From positions 4,692,501-4,756,500 of the forward strand of contig JAQQWL010000006.1 in assembly GCA_038363925.1 (NCBI GenBank): 64,000 nucleotides of DNA, written 5' to 3'. Made by a program: the position numbers and the translations under genes. The first letter of the stretch is position 1; the number at the start of each line of letters is the position of its first letter. The stretch is from Apiospora phragmitis (taxonomy: Eukaryota; Ascomycota; Sordariomycetes; Amphisphaeriales; Apiosporaceae). Below, one piece after another: positions 37,782 to 51,356 of this stretch. Below the pieces are notes generated by a model. That model made no database searches and was not told the DNA's origin. It worked only from the letters and a program-made list of their open reading frames with translations.

Positions 37782-40097
37782 GGGATATAAATGAGAGAAG
37801 GGAAGCGAGGCTAAACTAGATATCAAAATAAGAGATTATTGCATGCGCTATGGTTTGAACGTGGGAGACGGGAACGTCAAGAGAGAGACAAGCAGAAGGG
37901 GAATGGGGCCAACGGCTAAATTGAGACAATGAGTTGGACTGACAGCAAGTTCAGTCAGATGTATGCATGAGATGAGATTGCCTGCACCACTGCATTCAAA
38001 AGCTGCCTGCGTGTAACCTTAACGGCCAAAAGCCTGAATGTTACGTGTTAAGGTTTAGGTAGTAAGTAAATAGGCAAGCCAGAGAGGGTAGTACTGGTAG
38101 TACCCAAGCCCCCAGTACTTTGGCTGGTGTCCGGGTGTCCCTCGACCGGCCCAACCAAGTAAGCAAGGGCAACTGCACTCGTTAGCCAGGGCATGACTCA
38201 TTACGCCTGGGATTTATCAGGTAATGATTGGAGCCGATGAAGAAAAGCAGTCCAGCGATTGCGACTAAAAGGAACCTAGGATGTCGTAGTAAAACACCAA
38301 AGACGAAATGAGATGGGCAAGGGAAAGCTACAACGCGGAGCAATTCTGATGTCAGCCGCTAAGGTTAACTGCAGCATACTGTACCTATAAGCTCCATCCC
38401 TGCCTAATGTTGTCCTATTAGTTGATGTTTCCCAGCCCTAAAGGCTGAGGGTGGAGTGCGTAGGTCAATTGCATTCCATCGCCTTTTCACCTTCGGTCAA
38501 CCTGAGCATGGACTATGTTGTAAGGAAGCTGTGCCTCTCTTCCTCCCGCGTGTCATTGAGCTTAAATCAATGATTCAAATGCGCCGCATAGATGGACCTT
38601 CTTGGCAGAGCGGCAAGGCGGGGGTTTCCAGCCCGGCGACCCTGTGCAACCCTGTTCGTACCGCATTTTTGCTTTTTGGAGGGGTGGGTTGGCGCTAAAG
38701 CCTGTCAATCGATTCAATTGCTGCCAAGCTGGTGACGAAAGGCCCTCTCCCAGGCCGCCTTTAGGCCTCGTTCCAGTCCTCGTTCCCTTACCCGACCCCA
38801 CCTTGCCCACCATCATCGTCAGATCAGGCGGCACGGCGGAGGGGCCATTTCGAAGGAAGAAACATCGATCCACCGCTCCCGTTCGGTCGGGTCACCCTAG
38901 AGCTCGAATGAGAGACTACATAAGTTTCACATATCGAGACTTTCTCACTAAACCTTGTCGCGAGCGAGAATCTGTACCATCACAACATATAACCACTTCT
39001 CTTATTCGCTGACTGGGCGCATGATTGCTTCCCTTCAGGTGGCTAGCCCCTGCATTTGTTGCTGATATCAAATTTGGTTGCTGACATTCCAGATATTGTG
39101 GCTTCAACGTATGACCCCACTTAATGAATCATCGGCCGAACCCGATTGGTAAACATCTCTAATAGGGACAACAGGGGTGAGTGATCAGCATTATGAAGCT
39201 CATATTGTCGTCAAGCGAAAGAACCAAAACGTATATTCCTCTTCGACATCAGTGAAACTTACATCGGTGGAACTGGTCATCGGAGGAACTGAACTTATTG
39301 TAACTGAATTACGGAGAAATCACTAACCCCTGGCTGCTGCATCCCCCCAGTATCATCCTGTAAGGTCCCTTTGGCGAGACGTTCTCGAAAACAAGGCTGT
39401 GTCGAGAGAGAAGGCATGCAACTCGCCGATGCAATGGCAATTCAGCTGGTGTCATCTGTCTGCCGCAGAACCACCAATTATAGGATCTTATTCCTAGTAA
39501 CAGAGGCCCCCTCGCCCATGTTACACAGACTCGCGTACAGGGGGGGATCGTCGTAATTGTGCCAGTCAGCTCTTGAATGCACCGCACTGTTATGTGTACA
39601 TGGGAGAGCCTCGTTGGTGTCATCAATCTTAAGCCATGGTGGTCGGAATATATAGAAAAGGGGAGAAATGGGGCTTGGGACAAATATTTTCATATGAAGG
39701 AAAACGAACAGATATGAATCAAAGCCCAGCCCATTCGTAGCCTCGTCTTAGTGGTCACGAGGATACAGTAATGGCGAAGCTCCGCCAGATTTCTCAGGCT
39801 TCAGGGGTGTCAGAAATTGAAAGATTTATTTTATTTTTTCGTTCTTTTCTATTTCCTTCCTGATAGGGCTCACCAGGTCTGGTTGCCACCATAACCCCTG
39901 AGTGCTTACATCAACAATAGACAATGGGGCAGTTCATGTGGCTGGTCGTCTTATCGGCCTCCTCGTGCTTATGGCGGAGCGGCATCGTGGCGAACTGGCA
40001 TGGGGGCTCCGGTGTAACTACAGCCGTATCCCAGCTCGTCTAATTACCACTCGCAGTACACATCCGCCCATCTTCATTCAAGAAGGGGGACCAGACT
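37782..40097. other. Intergenic DNA, no supportable gene
   Basis: Only short, unbiased ORFs. No RNA gene was recognised. Confidence 0.5.
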
Positions 40098-41250
40098 TTG
40101 GTAACGGGACTTATTAATGTAAAAGGAGGTCACACCGATTTCTGGGCTGGGTTGACGAGCAAGCCTTTCGGGATGCACATCGGCTCCGCCGCCAGCCCGA
40201 AGATGAACGGGGCGCTGCACTTTGGCGGCTACGACCAAAACCGTGTCGTAGGCGGGGTCCTGACCTCGCCAGGCGACTACAACCGCGAGACCACGCTGAG
40301 GGACATCGCGATCAAGGTGGTGGACAGCGCGTCGCCCTGGAGCTTCGGCGCCGTCCAGGACGGCCTGCTGGCCCAGGGCAACGCCTCTATGGCCTCGCAA
40401 GGCGTCTACGTCCACATCGACGGCTGCTCGCCCTGCCTGTCGCTCCCCCCGGTCCACGTGCGACGCCACGGCGCGCCACCTGCCCGTCACCTACGAGGCC
40501 GGGCTCGGCCTGTACACGTGGAACGTCGACGACACCAAGTACTCGCAGATCGTCAGCTCCGCGTCCGCGCTCGAGTTTTCTTTCTTGGGCAGCTCCAACA
40601 CCGATAAAGTGCCGATCACCGTGCCCTTCCGTCACCTCAACCTGACGCTCGACGCGCCCCTCGTGGCGAGCTCGCGGCCTTAATTCCCCTGCTTCACGGG
40701 CTCGGACACGTACACGCTCGGCCGGGCGTTTCTGCAGGACGCCTTCGTGGGCGCCAACTGGGGCGCGAAGACGTGGTTCATGGCGAAGGCGCCCGGGCCC
40801 AACATCCCGCCCTCGAACGTGGTCAAGTACGCCGGCAGCGACGCCAAGGCCATCGAGGCTAGCAAGAACGACTGGAAGGAGTCGTGGTCTGGATCGCGGA
40901 AGAATCTCACGCCGGCTGAGGCCGGGGGCTCCACGGCTTTGGCGGCGCCCAACAACACCAACCCTATTCATAACAGTAACAAGACGGAAGGCGGACTCAG
41001 CACCGGGGGCAAGGCCGGCATCGGGGTCGGTATCGGTGTGGGGGCATTGGCCGTGATCGCCGCCGGCGCCTTTCTCTGGTCCCGCCGACAGAGAGTGAAG
41101 AACGGAGACATCAACAACAACAACAATAGTTACAATCCCAGCGTTGGTGCGCCGCCGAGTCAGGGCTACTACAAGCCGGACGGGTCGGGCCCCTACAATC
41201 CTTCGACGCACGACAGTTCCGTGGGTAGTGCTATATATTCAACGAAATAG
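40098..41250 (+). pseudogene. Aspartic-peptidase-like (A1) cell-surface protein, truncated and interrupted
   Basis: Matches the C-terminal two thirds of fungal pepsin-like membrane proteins. It shows FGMHIGSAA, GALHFGGYDQNRVVG (the sheet after the first lobe), SPCLSLP, YTWNVDD, TGSDTYTLGRAFLQDAFVGANWG (the conserved A1 C-terminal block) and a juxtamembrane Asn/Ser linker. One transmembrane helix follows (about 41000-41080, GIGVGIGVGALAVIAAGAFLW) with a short cytosolic tail. Defects seen: the N-terminal lobe with its catalytic Asp motif is not visible upstream; the frame shifts at about 40440; and an in-frame TAA sits at 40681 between RP and FPCFTGSD, where relatives have an aromatic residue. 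The TAA would be a C-to-A change, so not RIP-type. Expression as an active peptidase is very unlikely. Confidence 0.72.
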
Positions 41251-42072
41251 AGGACGAGTCGGCCCATCGGGTAAGGCGTTTGGAGGCTTCACGAAAACCA
41301 GGGTTGTGAAAATTTATTTCATCGAAAGGTGCAAGGAGAAATAATTCTTTTGTCAATATACAGACTTTGTTATATTCTTAATGTCAAGGGACAGCGGTCC
41401 TGCTTTCCTTTTACGCGGTCTTTCAGGAGAGGAATTCTGCTCTGGTTCGTAATTTTAATTTCCAGTACTTGTAGTGACCTTCAGCAACAGTGACTAACCC
41501 AAGACCATGAGGGAACTACACATAGGGGCCAAAGCTCGAGACTATTCTGACAGTATATACTGTGGATTGGTCGAAACATAGTCCCTCCGCAGCCGGGCAG
41601 TACGCATGTGGCTGGGATGGTGTAGGTACGCTAGCCAACTGGAAGACCAAGTTCGGTAATAGTTGGCAGCATGCACAAATATACTACGATCTCTGATTAA
41701 TTACAGTCAAGGGCGAGAAGGCAGAATGTGGAATGTTGTGAATATTATTCGAGGGTACGTTGGGGGGTTGAGCTCGCACGTAGCGAAATAGGGGCTTTTA
41801 TAGATTGGTTTCTGGAAAATGGGCTTATTGCTGAGGCAGACCAATGTGAGATGAATAAATCCCCTAGGGGCGTCGTTAAAGTAATTTGGATTGTACGACC
41901 ATGTAGTTAGCTAAGAAGCTATAGAAGGAAGAAATAATGTTCCGATTCGCCCCTGTAGGTTCGCAATCTGTCTTAGGAAATGATGATGATACGCCCGTGA
42001 ATGTTGCCTCCTAAATGACACTGCCCACACCACATGGACCCAATGCATTACGGTGAAAGCGAAGATGCAAGT
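41251..42072. other. Intergenic DNA, no supportable gene
   Basis: 3' flanks of two converging genes; nothing else was recognised. Confidence 0.5.
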
Positions 42073-42461
42073 CTAATTATAGCCACCTCTCCCAGTTGCC
42101 TCAACGGTTCCTTCCAACCCTTGCTCACTGGGGTTGGGCCAGGACCCTTCCCTGTCGTCATACTTGCCCCCGAAACCCATCCCGCTGACCTCTCCCATCT
42201 CCGCAGTGGTGGCACCCCCTCTCTCTTCTTTGCTCTGATCATCTCGCTGGCCGTCTATGGTGGTAGTTGGGGGTTTCACGGCATGGATGCCCGAGCTGTC
42301 GATAGGGGCGCCGGGTCGGTACGAAGCGGCCCTTCAACAGCTGCCGGGGCAATGGCAGTGGTCCTCTCCTCGGGGCTGGGAATGGGGCCCGAAAAGCCAC
42401 TTCCAATAAGCCCTCCAAAGGCGATGGAGAGGGCGAGGAGACGGGTGAAGGCGTTGCTCAT
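42073..42461 (-). CDS. Candidate small secreted protein (about 130 aa), one frame break
   Basis: The start MSNAFTRLLALSIAFGGLIG has a textbook signal peptide and strong GC-ending codon use. A Pro/Ala/Glu-rich mature part follows, without cysteines. The first frame stops at 42276. The frame beside it continues smoothly (VKPPTTTIDGQRDDQS ... GKYDDREGSWPN) to a stop at 42073, so a single indel near 42285 probably splits one gene. The opposite strand carries a 149-codon ORF (42034-42483), whose codons look like the antisense of this gene. There is no recognised family; a secreted effector or cell-wall peptide is conceivable but not shown. Confidence 0.4.
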
Positions 42462-43755
42462 CGTGGTTCTTGAGCGTGTATGATAATGGTTGATCCGGAG
42501 AAGCGAATATGGACTTTGTAGCTTTTGGTAGCAAGCCTGTCAAAATGGTGGATGATGGAAAGAGTTTGCCGTTTATGACGATGAGAAGAGAACATGAGGA
42601 ATTCTAAGTGGAAAAAGTCGGCATCTATATATCCATATCTATGGGTTCAAGAGTCTCCCCCCGTCCTTTTTCAGCTGGCTGATATAAGAACTTATCCTCC
42701 GAAGGAACCAACAACGAGAATTTGTTTGCTCTATCTTTCCTGGCCCCAAGATGCTGACTGGTTTGCCAGGTTATCCTGTGCTCATGGTGGTTCGATGACA
42801 AGCACACAACGCTCCCTCGGTTTCAACAAGTCCGACAAGGATGCGCATCCCCGAAATGTCCGGTGGAGGTCCAGCCTCGCCCTCACAGAATGTTGTTCGT
42901 ACGCATATATAACATGGCTGCAAAGAGGAAGACTCGTCGAATGGGGAATCTCGTGAGAGCCAAGATAAGGTAGTATTGCAGTTCTCGTCTGACCAACGGC
43001 AGAGGGGATAAATAGACGAAGCAATGCTAAGTGGCTAGGCTACGATACCTACAACTTGAAAAGACCAACGCCGTTCTTAGGTAGCATCCGAAAGTGCCCA
43101 ATATCCAAGTTTGGAACAAAAGGCCGAGACGCTGTCCTATCAATGCCCAGGCTTGAGACCTTGAGGATTTGGTACCCGGGTGTTTGGCACGACACAAACA
43201 AGGGTGCCGGGACCGATACCGAGGGCTTGGGACAAGCACCTGACAATGGCTGTTGGGTTGGCTCTCAGGCATGTTGGCTCATCCGCATGTGGCGCTACAC
43301 ATGTTGGATCTTATCAGATCGCATTATAGGGTCGTTATCGAATCTTGTCGAGCATCTGACTCTTTATTTTCCCGATCCTACACACGACCAACCAGGTTAC
43401 TGGAGTCTAGTAAAGCCTGGTGCAGCAGCAAGATACCAAGACCAGCAATATATAGTAAATAAATGAGTAAATGGGCATCAAGAAGAAACCATATGACTAG
43501 AGGAATTCAGAGTGACAAGAGAGAACTACTGTAAACCGAGAAATACATACCAAATTAGGCCGTATTATGAAATGCGCCGTCACATTATTATGCTCAAATC
43601 AAGTACGCTCCGCGAGAAAAAGGGGTGGAAAGAGGAGACAGCGAATGTTTCTTAAACATAGTCTTATCAAATATATTCTTCCTTAGTATCTCTTAAGGGG
43701 TCCAACCACACGAGACTAAGCAGTAACACATAAGTACATATAAGTACATACTTAT
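42462..43755. other. Intergenic DNA, no supportable gene
   Basis: Short unbiased ORFs on both strands (for example 43056-43466) without family resemblance. Confidence 0.5.
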
Positions 43756-45001
43756 TCAACGGCCCCATTCCCCTCCAAACTCATTCTTCCACGACCCAGC
43801 ATAATGATGCACCACCAGCGACGGCCCCACCCGATCCCAATCCGCCGCCTCGTACGTGTTCATCGACGCCGCGAGCGCGTACCCGGGCAGGATCAGCACG
43901 TCCTCGACCAGCGCCGGCGCCAGCAGCTCGTGGTACTGCCTTTCCCGGCCGCCATCCCCCCCGGTCCAGGCCGAGCGACCGCGCGACGCTCCGGGCGAAG
44001 CGCACGGGGCCCGTGAAGTGCACGACGTCCGGGATCGTCTGCATGCTCAGCTGGGCCACCGTCAGGTTTTGTTCCTCGGCCGTCTCCCGGATGGACGCGA
44101 CGATGTCGTCCACCACCGCCAGTAGGTGCCGCGACCCGGCCCGCGCTGCGACTGCCCACGTCACGAACTGCCGCTGGAACTCGTAGTGCAGGCCAACGTC
44201 GAACTCCCAGCCCACGATGAGGCCGGCGCGGGCGCGGTTCTCCCGGAGCTGCCAAATCTCGGGCGTCGTCGTGTTGCCAAAGGCGCCGCTGCCGGGGTTG
44301 GCCGAGGCAATGCCCACTCGTCGATCGGGATGCCCTCGCACGACGCGTCCGTGTCGAACCAGACGCCGCCCTCGGCGTACAGCAGCAGGTACCGCAGCGT
44401 GTCGGCCTTGAGGATCGGGACGGTCAGGGCGTTGTACACGTCCACGATGTCCGGGCGGTCGGCGGCGAAGCGCGCATTGACGAAGGCGTCAGCCTCGGCG
44501 TCGGTCAGGTAGTGCGGCTCGTACTCGGGGTTCTGCTGAATGCAGGTCTCGGTCCACCTGCGGGTATCATGGTTGAGGCCCCTGGGACCCAGCTTGAACC
44601 ACAGCTTTTTCGGTATCGTCTCTTGGGTGATGTTTCTTTCGTTATGGTTATTGTTATTGCTAAAGCTGTTGTTGTTGCTATCATGGGCGGCGGTTGGCGT
44701 CGAGGAGGTGTCATTATGTCCTGTTTGCGCAGAATTTGATGATGCAAAATGTGTTTTATCTAGGGAGGGCAGCTGGAGTATGTCCTCGACTCCAAGATTT
44801 TGTAGCTGCCAAAAAAAGAAAATGAGGGCACAAAAGAACGAAGAGGCTTCTTGCCGCTGGCCCGTGTATTATAGGATGCCGTGTCCACATCTTTATCAAA
44901 ATACAGCAAATTCTCGGGTGTCGCTACGAGCCTGCGAACCGTAGGGCAACGACCTGGCAAGGCAGAACGATACTGACGCAAACTGTCGCTGAAAGTAGCA
45001 T
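43756..45001 (-). CDS. GT32 glycosyltransferase (Och1/Hoc1-like mannosyltransferase), two frame breaks
   Basis: Golgi-type sugar transferase with the DXD motif. Conserved blocks in order are IPKKLWFKLGP (about 44600), DVYNALTVPILKADTLRYLLLYAEGG, the D-x-D in VWFDTDASCEG (about 44355), LIVGWEFDVGLHYEFQRQ, HLLAVVDDI, VVHFTGP, DVLILPGYALAASMNTYE and VVHHYAGSWKNEFGGEWGR, ending at 43756. The frame changes at about 44320 (after IPIDEW) and again at about 43965. An Asn/Ser-rich stem precedes the domain. An acceptor (TTTTTTTGGCAG, about 44807) implies an intron and an upstream first exon. The proposed start at 45001 (MLLSATVCVSIVLP, signal-anchor-like) is uncertain. These enzymes act in outer-chain N-glycan or related mannan synthesis; the exact linkage cannot be inferred. 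Confidence 0.78.
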
Positions 45002-46241
45002 CAAGTCCTTCTAGAGTCAGCCAAGGTTCCCAACAATACTTTATACGAAGAGCTATAATGAGGCAGATACCTAAAGGCAGAGGGGGGTAGACTAAGGGGG
45101 GAGCGCCAAGCCTCCACCAAAGGCAAATGGAGTGATGCGGCCGCCATAGTGGCTCAATAATATTTTTGAGTTATCCATCGTAACTGATGTTAACAATTTA
45201 GTCTGATGTTAACAATCTAGTTAGACGCTATCCTTGGGACAGTTGCTCCTAATAAATCCATGGTCTGAACCCTCATATCAGCCACGGAAACGTGACCGCG
45301 GTCTGGATGCGTCTTTGCATGTCTTTCGTTCCTAGATTAGTAGGGAGTTTTTAGAGAATTACCTGGTTCGCCCTTGTCAACATCTCTACAGTTGGAATGG
45401 AAAGAAAGACGAAGAGACGTCAGATTGTATACTCGGATTCATGCGGAATCGAAAACAGTGGTTCTCGAGAACTCGTTATAGCATCAAACTAGATTTCGAG
45501 TGGGACGGTACAAAATTATAAGACTAGCATGCTTGGGTCCTTCATATTTCCATTTCAGCTATCTAATACAAGACCCTTGGGACCATGTTTGTAGTAGGGC
45601 GCTCTCACCGCTTGCCATTGTCATGGCAATCATCCTCATCATGGCTGTGTGGTAACAACCCCTTTTGTGGTAAAAGGACTGGATGAAGGTGACGGAAGAA
45701 ATGTGTAATATCGAGATTTGGCAATCCCCAATACAACAATACAGCAAGACAGGTACGAAGACGTAGCCTTCAGAGCTTGCGCTGCCAAAAGTGATTAAGT
45801 TCTAAGGGCGGCTGTTCCAGCCCTTTGGGTGGTGAACTGAAACTGGTGGCTTTGTCAAAACTCTAGAGATTTTGACTCCAGTAAATCCCAAGCATACGTA
45901 ATCAGATGCACTGTTTGGTGTTCAAGAAAATGAAGCAAATTCAAAGGAGGTATTGAGGGTCTTACGGGGGCTGATGGGACTTGGCTAGGCCCTCAATTGA
46001 TGGCGCAAGCAATGAGTGATGAGTGCCTCACTCCTTGGAGTCAGAAGTTGGGGGGGGGGGGCACACTCGACGTGGGCATACCTGCATAACAAAGCAAAGT
46101 CTACCAGTCTTCCCCTGGAGCCAGAAGTACAAGAATGCCATCCGACGTGGACGTGTACGTGTATATATCAAATCAAGTAGTCAATCTCTTACACAGGCAA
46201 ACAACATACATACCTACAAGAAGAAACCCCCACCTCCCTCT
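45002..46241. other. Intergenic DNA, no supportable gene
   Basis: Contains a short duplicated TGTTAACAAT word (about 45188-45220) and an 11-G run (about 46052). No gene recognised. Confidence 0.5.
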
Positions 46242-47055
46242 TCACAGCTTCGCCTTAACCCTCAACGCCCCCTCCTTCCTCCTCCTCTTCTCCGCCTCCA
46301 TCAGCACCGGCGTCGTGACCACGTCGCCCCCCCGCGCGTCCAGCAGCGCCACCTGCCCGCGGTACATCACCTCCTTCAGCATGCCGTAGACGCCCATCTT
46401 GCCCTTGCCCGTGAGCTTCCTCTCCTCGACGAGCCCCTTCAGTACCCCGTCCTGAGCCCGCCGAGCGCGTCGACGAGCCCCGCCGCGAGCGCCTCCGGCC
46501 CGCTGAACCGCCGCGCCTCGAGCGCGAGCGTGCGGCACACGTCCGGCCGCAACTTCTCGCGGAAAATCCCCGCCATGGGCGGCAACAGCGGCGCCCCGAA
46601 CTCGAGCTCGTTGACGGCGAGGTAGCCGCGCGCACCGCCCGAAAAGACGCGGTAGTCGTGGTGCATTGCGAGCATGAGGCCGGCCGCGTAGCAGTGCCCA
46701 TTGATCAGCGCGACCGTGGGCATCGGGTACGTCAGGAAGCGGCGGAAGAGCGGGTACAGGCTGACCTCGGTGAAGCCGGGCGTGGACATGGCGAGCTGCA
46801 GGTCGAGGCCGTTAGAGTAGAACTGGGCAGGGCCGACGTCGTGACCAGGACGCCCGGGGGCAGGCCCAGGCCGAACTCGACGCGGTCCAGGCACTCGAGC
46901 AGGGCGGCGCAGAAGGGCGGCGTCAGCCGGTTGTCCGGGGGCGAGTCGAGGGTCAGCAGGTAGACCTGCGGGGCGGGCTCGGTGCAGGTGATGGTGCCGC
47001 CGACATGGCCGGGGATGGACGGGATCGTCACGGTGAAGTGGGTTTTGGCCGCCAT
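46242..47055 (-). CDS. Enoyl-CoA hydratase/isomerase family protein with C-terminal AKL, two frame breaks
   Basis: Crotonase fold. It starts MAAKTHFTVTIPS (47055), followed by VYLLTLDSPPDNRLT. After a frame change at about 46835 comes FYSNGLDLQLAM (first oxyanion-hole segment), then PTVALINGHCYAAGLMLAMHHDYRV (the N-G-x-x-x-A-G signature) and NELEFGAPL. A second break at about 46450 leads to the C-terminus, which ends in K-A-K-L. A terminal AKL resembles a type 1 peroxisomal targeting signal. With the family resemblance to delta3,delta2-enoyl-CoA isomerases, this suggests a role in peroxisomal beta-oxidation of unsaturated fatty acids. Catalytic residue assignment (hydratase or isomerase) is not certain. 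Reading frame similarity is continuous across both breaks, favouring sequence errors. Confidence 0.8.
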
Positions 47056-47512
47056 GGCTTTTTACTGTCTGTCTGCAGATGTATTCCGGTGATCAGGAGC
47101 TCCTGGAAGGGCGTAACATGTGACCCGTCGAAACCGTGGGCCGTGCGTAATGTCTTAACAGGTACTTTGGATCTCCCTTGTAAGCCGAAACTACGCCTAG
47201 AAATCCGAGTACAGAAGAATGAAATGGAATGTGTCTGGTGAATGATGGACTACAATACTTTAGATAGGGTACCTGATGGGAATGCCATTTCAAAGGAGCC
47301 GAGGTGGCTCTCGTCGGCCATCGGCATTCCACATAGTAGAGACCCACTTTCGGCCGAGCATCACATGCGAAACGTAATCTGACCTAAGCAGCATTGGACA
47401 CTCAGGTCTTACAGAGACCATTAGGATCAGTTATTGATATTGGTATTGACTGCTTATATTTATTATTTAGGTATATGAAGGGTCTACTGTTTTACGGTAC
47501 TTCTTCGGTTCT
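47056..47512. other. Intergenic spacer
   Basis: Promoter side of the isomerase gene and 3' flank of phosphoglucomutase; nothing else was recognised. Confidence 0.5.
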
Positions 47513-49528
<2,016 letters not shown>

Positions 49529-50217
49529 GGTGAAAGTCTTTAATCGAATTGGACGGCAACGATGGTGATGTTGGAAGGGGAGGAAAATAAATGGGAACTC
49601 AAATGACGGAGGCCCGGTTGCTTAAGAGGTCAATAAGCTCCTATTACCTGAAAGAAACAGTGAGGGGAGCTTCAATAGTCGTGCAGTGGACTCCATAGCT
49701 GATTGGCGATGGAACCTGTGGTGGGGTAGCCACTCCCCAAGCGCCATGACTTCATCCCGCCAAATGGTGTTGAGAAAGCTGTCTTCTTTAACTGGACGGG
49801 ATTATGATGTGGCGGCGAGAATTGTCGCGAATATGCGTGATGAGTAGGTAATGAGCGATGCATATTTTGGAGATATTTCACTCTACTGCTGCCACTGCGT
49901 ACTATTGATGAATGTTCTATTTCGTGTGACATCATTTATCCCAAATCCATCTCTATCGTCCAGCGTCAACAGATAAGCTAGATCTCTGCCGACACCAGCC
50001 ACTGGATTGGTTGCTGGCCTGACACACCCACCCAAAGCCACGTCGCAAGCCATTCAGGTACTCACTGCCAGAGATGGCGGTCTAGACCCCCCGCCCTCAA
50101 TCCCGCACCGAACGCGATGGAAAGGTAGGCAGGAGGCGCAGCTCACGATGGTTTGCAGATTGAGTTTTACCGATTTGTTTCATTGTTTCATTGGGTTGAC
50201 GGCGGCCTGCAGCCTGC
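49529..50217. other. Intergenic spacer (pgm promoter side)
   Basis: Upstream region of phosphoglucomutase and 3' flank of the oligoribonuclease gene. No gene recognised. Confidence 0.5.
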
Positions 50218-50860
50218 TTAATTACTGCTCGCCGTATTGCCCTGGAATATGACATCCTTGTAGTACCTAGCCTCGGCAATGCTCTCGAGGATGTCCTCCT
50301 TGGCCTGATGGAGCCCTTGCTTCGCCGGCCCGTTGCGGTTGACCTCGCGCGGGCACCACCGCTTCGCCGCCTCCTTGAGCGTGCTGACGTCGAGGATGCG
50401 GTGGTGCAGGTGCCGGGTGACCTTCTTGTACGGCTCCTTGCGCAGGAAGGCGCGGTCCGCGTGCACGCTGTTGCCGGCCAGCAGGGCGCGCCGCTCGGGC
50501 ACGTACTTCTGGATGTAGGCCAGCAGCTCGTCGGCGGCCTGCTCCGGCGTGACGGTCGACGCCAGGACTCGGGCCGTCAGGCCCGTCTTCTCGTGCGTCT
50601 TGGTGCACCACTCGTCCATCATGTCCATGCGCTCCTTGGGCTGGTGGATCACGGTGCCCCAGCCGGCCTCGTCCAGCACTTCGAGCTGGCCGTTGGTGAT
50701 GATGCAGAAGATTTCAATGATCTCCTCGCGGTCGGGGTCGAGCCCCGTCATCTACGAAGCCAGATCTGGTTCAGCATGTCGGGCATATATGTAAAAGCCA
50801 CTTCGAACAGGGACCTCTCACCTCGCAGTCAATCCATACTAGTGCATCGTTTGTCGACAT
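50218..50860 (-). CDS. rex2: Oligoribonuclease (3'-5' exoribonuclease, REX2 type)
   Basis: DEDDh exonuclease degrading short oligoribonucleotides, in fungi usually mitochondrial. Exon 1 is 50822-50860 (13 codons), a 70-nt intron spans 50752-50821 (GTGAGA ... TCGTAG), and exon 2 is 50218-50751; 190 residues. The Exo I motif WIDCEMTGLD is formed across the splice junction, which confirms the intron. Exo II is GNSVHADRAFL, with the RILDVSTLKE block behind it. The final helix IAEARYYKD is typical, with the DEDDh His/Asp region HQAKEDILESI before it. There is no obvious mitochondrial presequence; an upstream start cannot be excluded. The frame is intact. Confidence 0.92.
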
Positions 50861-51356
50861 TGTGAGATGGTCTTGGTTGTTTCCCAAATGTTGATTGCTG
50901 ATATCAATTTTGTCGTGATTGAGCGTTCACAGCGCGGAATCATGTAGGTTGCCGACCCAGGTAATAGGCGGCACTGTAACCTATTTTCTTGTACCAAACA
51001 AATTGCAAGGCTAAAAGTTACGACCACTGCCACCTGGACACTTTCTTTAGCGGTCGAAGATGCCTGTGCCAGAATGGAGCTGTTCCATTTTACAGCATCA
51101 CTTCAATTCGGCCCTTCCCTTCCAAGAACCGAACGACTTTACTTAATTTCGATTGATATTTACTATTACATATTAAACGGCGGAACGTTTTTGTGATTAA
51201 GTAGTATGTATCATATCATGTTCAATACATGTACATATGTTGGTGAGTCCGGACTTTCAACGGCTCCCGTCGTCATACCGCCTTGCACTAAGGTTTGCGG
51301 CTCCAGCAGAAGAAAAATAAAACCAAAAAATTCCCTATATACAAAGAAAGATCTCC
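50861..51356. other. Intergenic spacer
   Basis: No gene recognised between the oligoribonuclease start and the 3' end of the membrane protein gene. Confidence 0.5.

Noticed and set aside
42034..42483. 149-codon plus ORF overlapping the secreted protein candidate
   Set aside because: Codon bias favours the minus strand, which has a signal peptide; kept only as an alternative.
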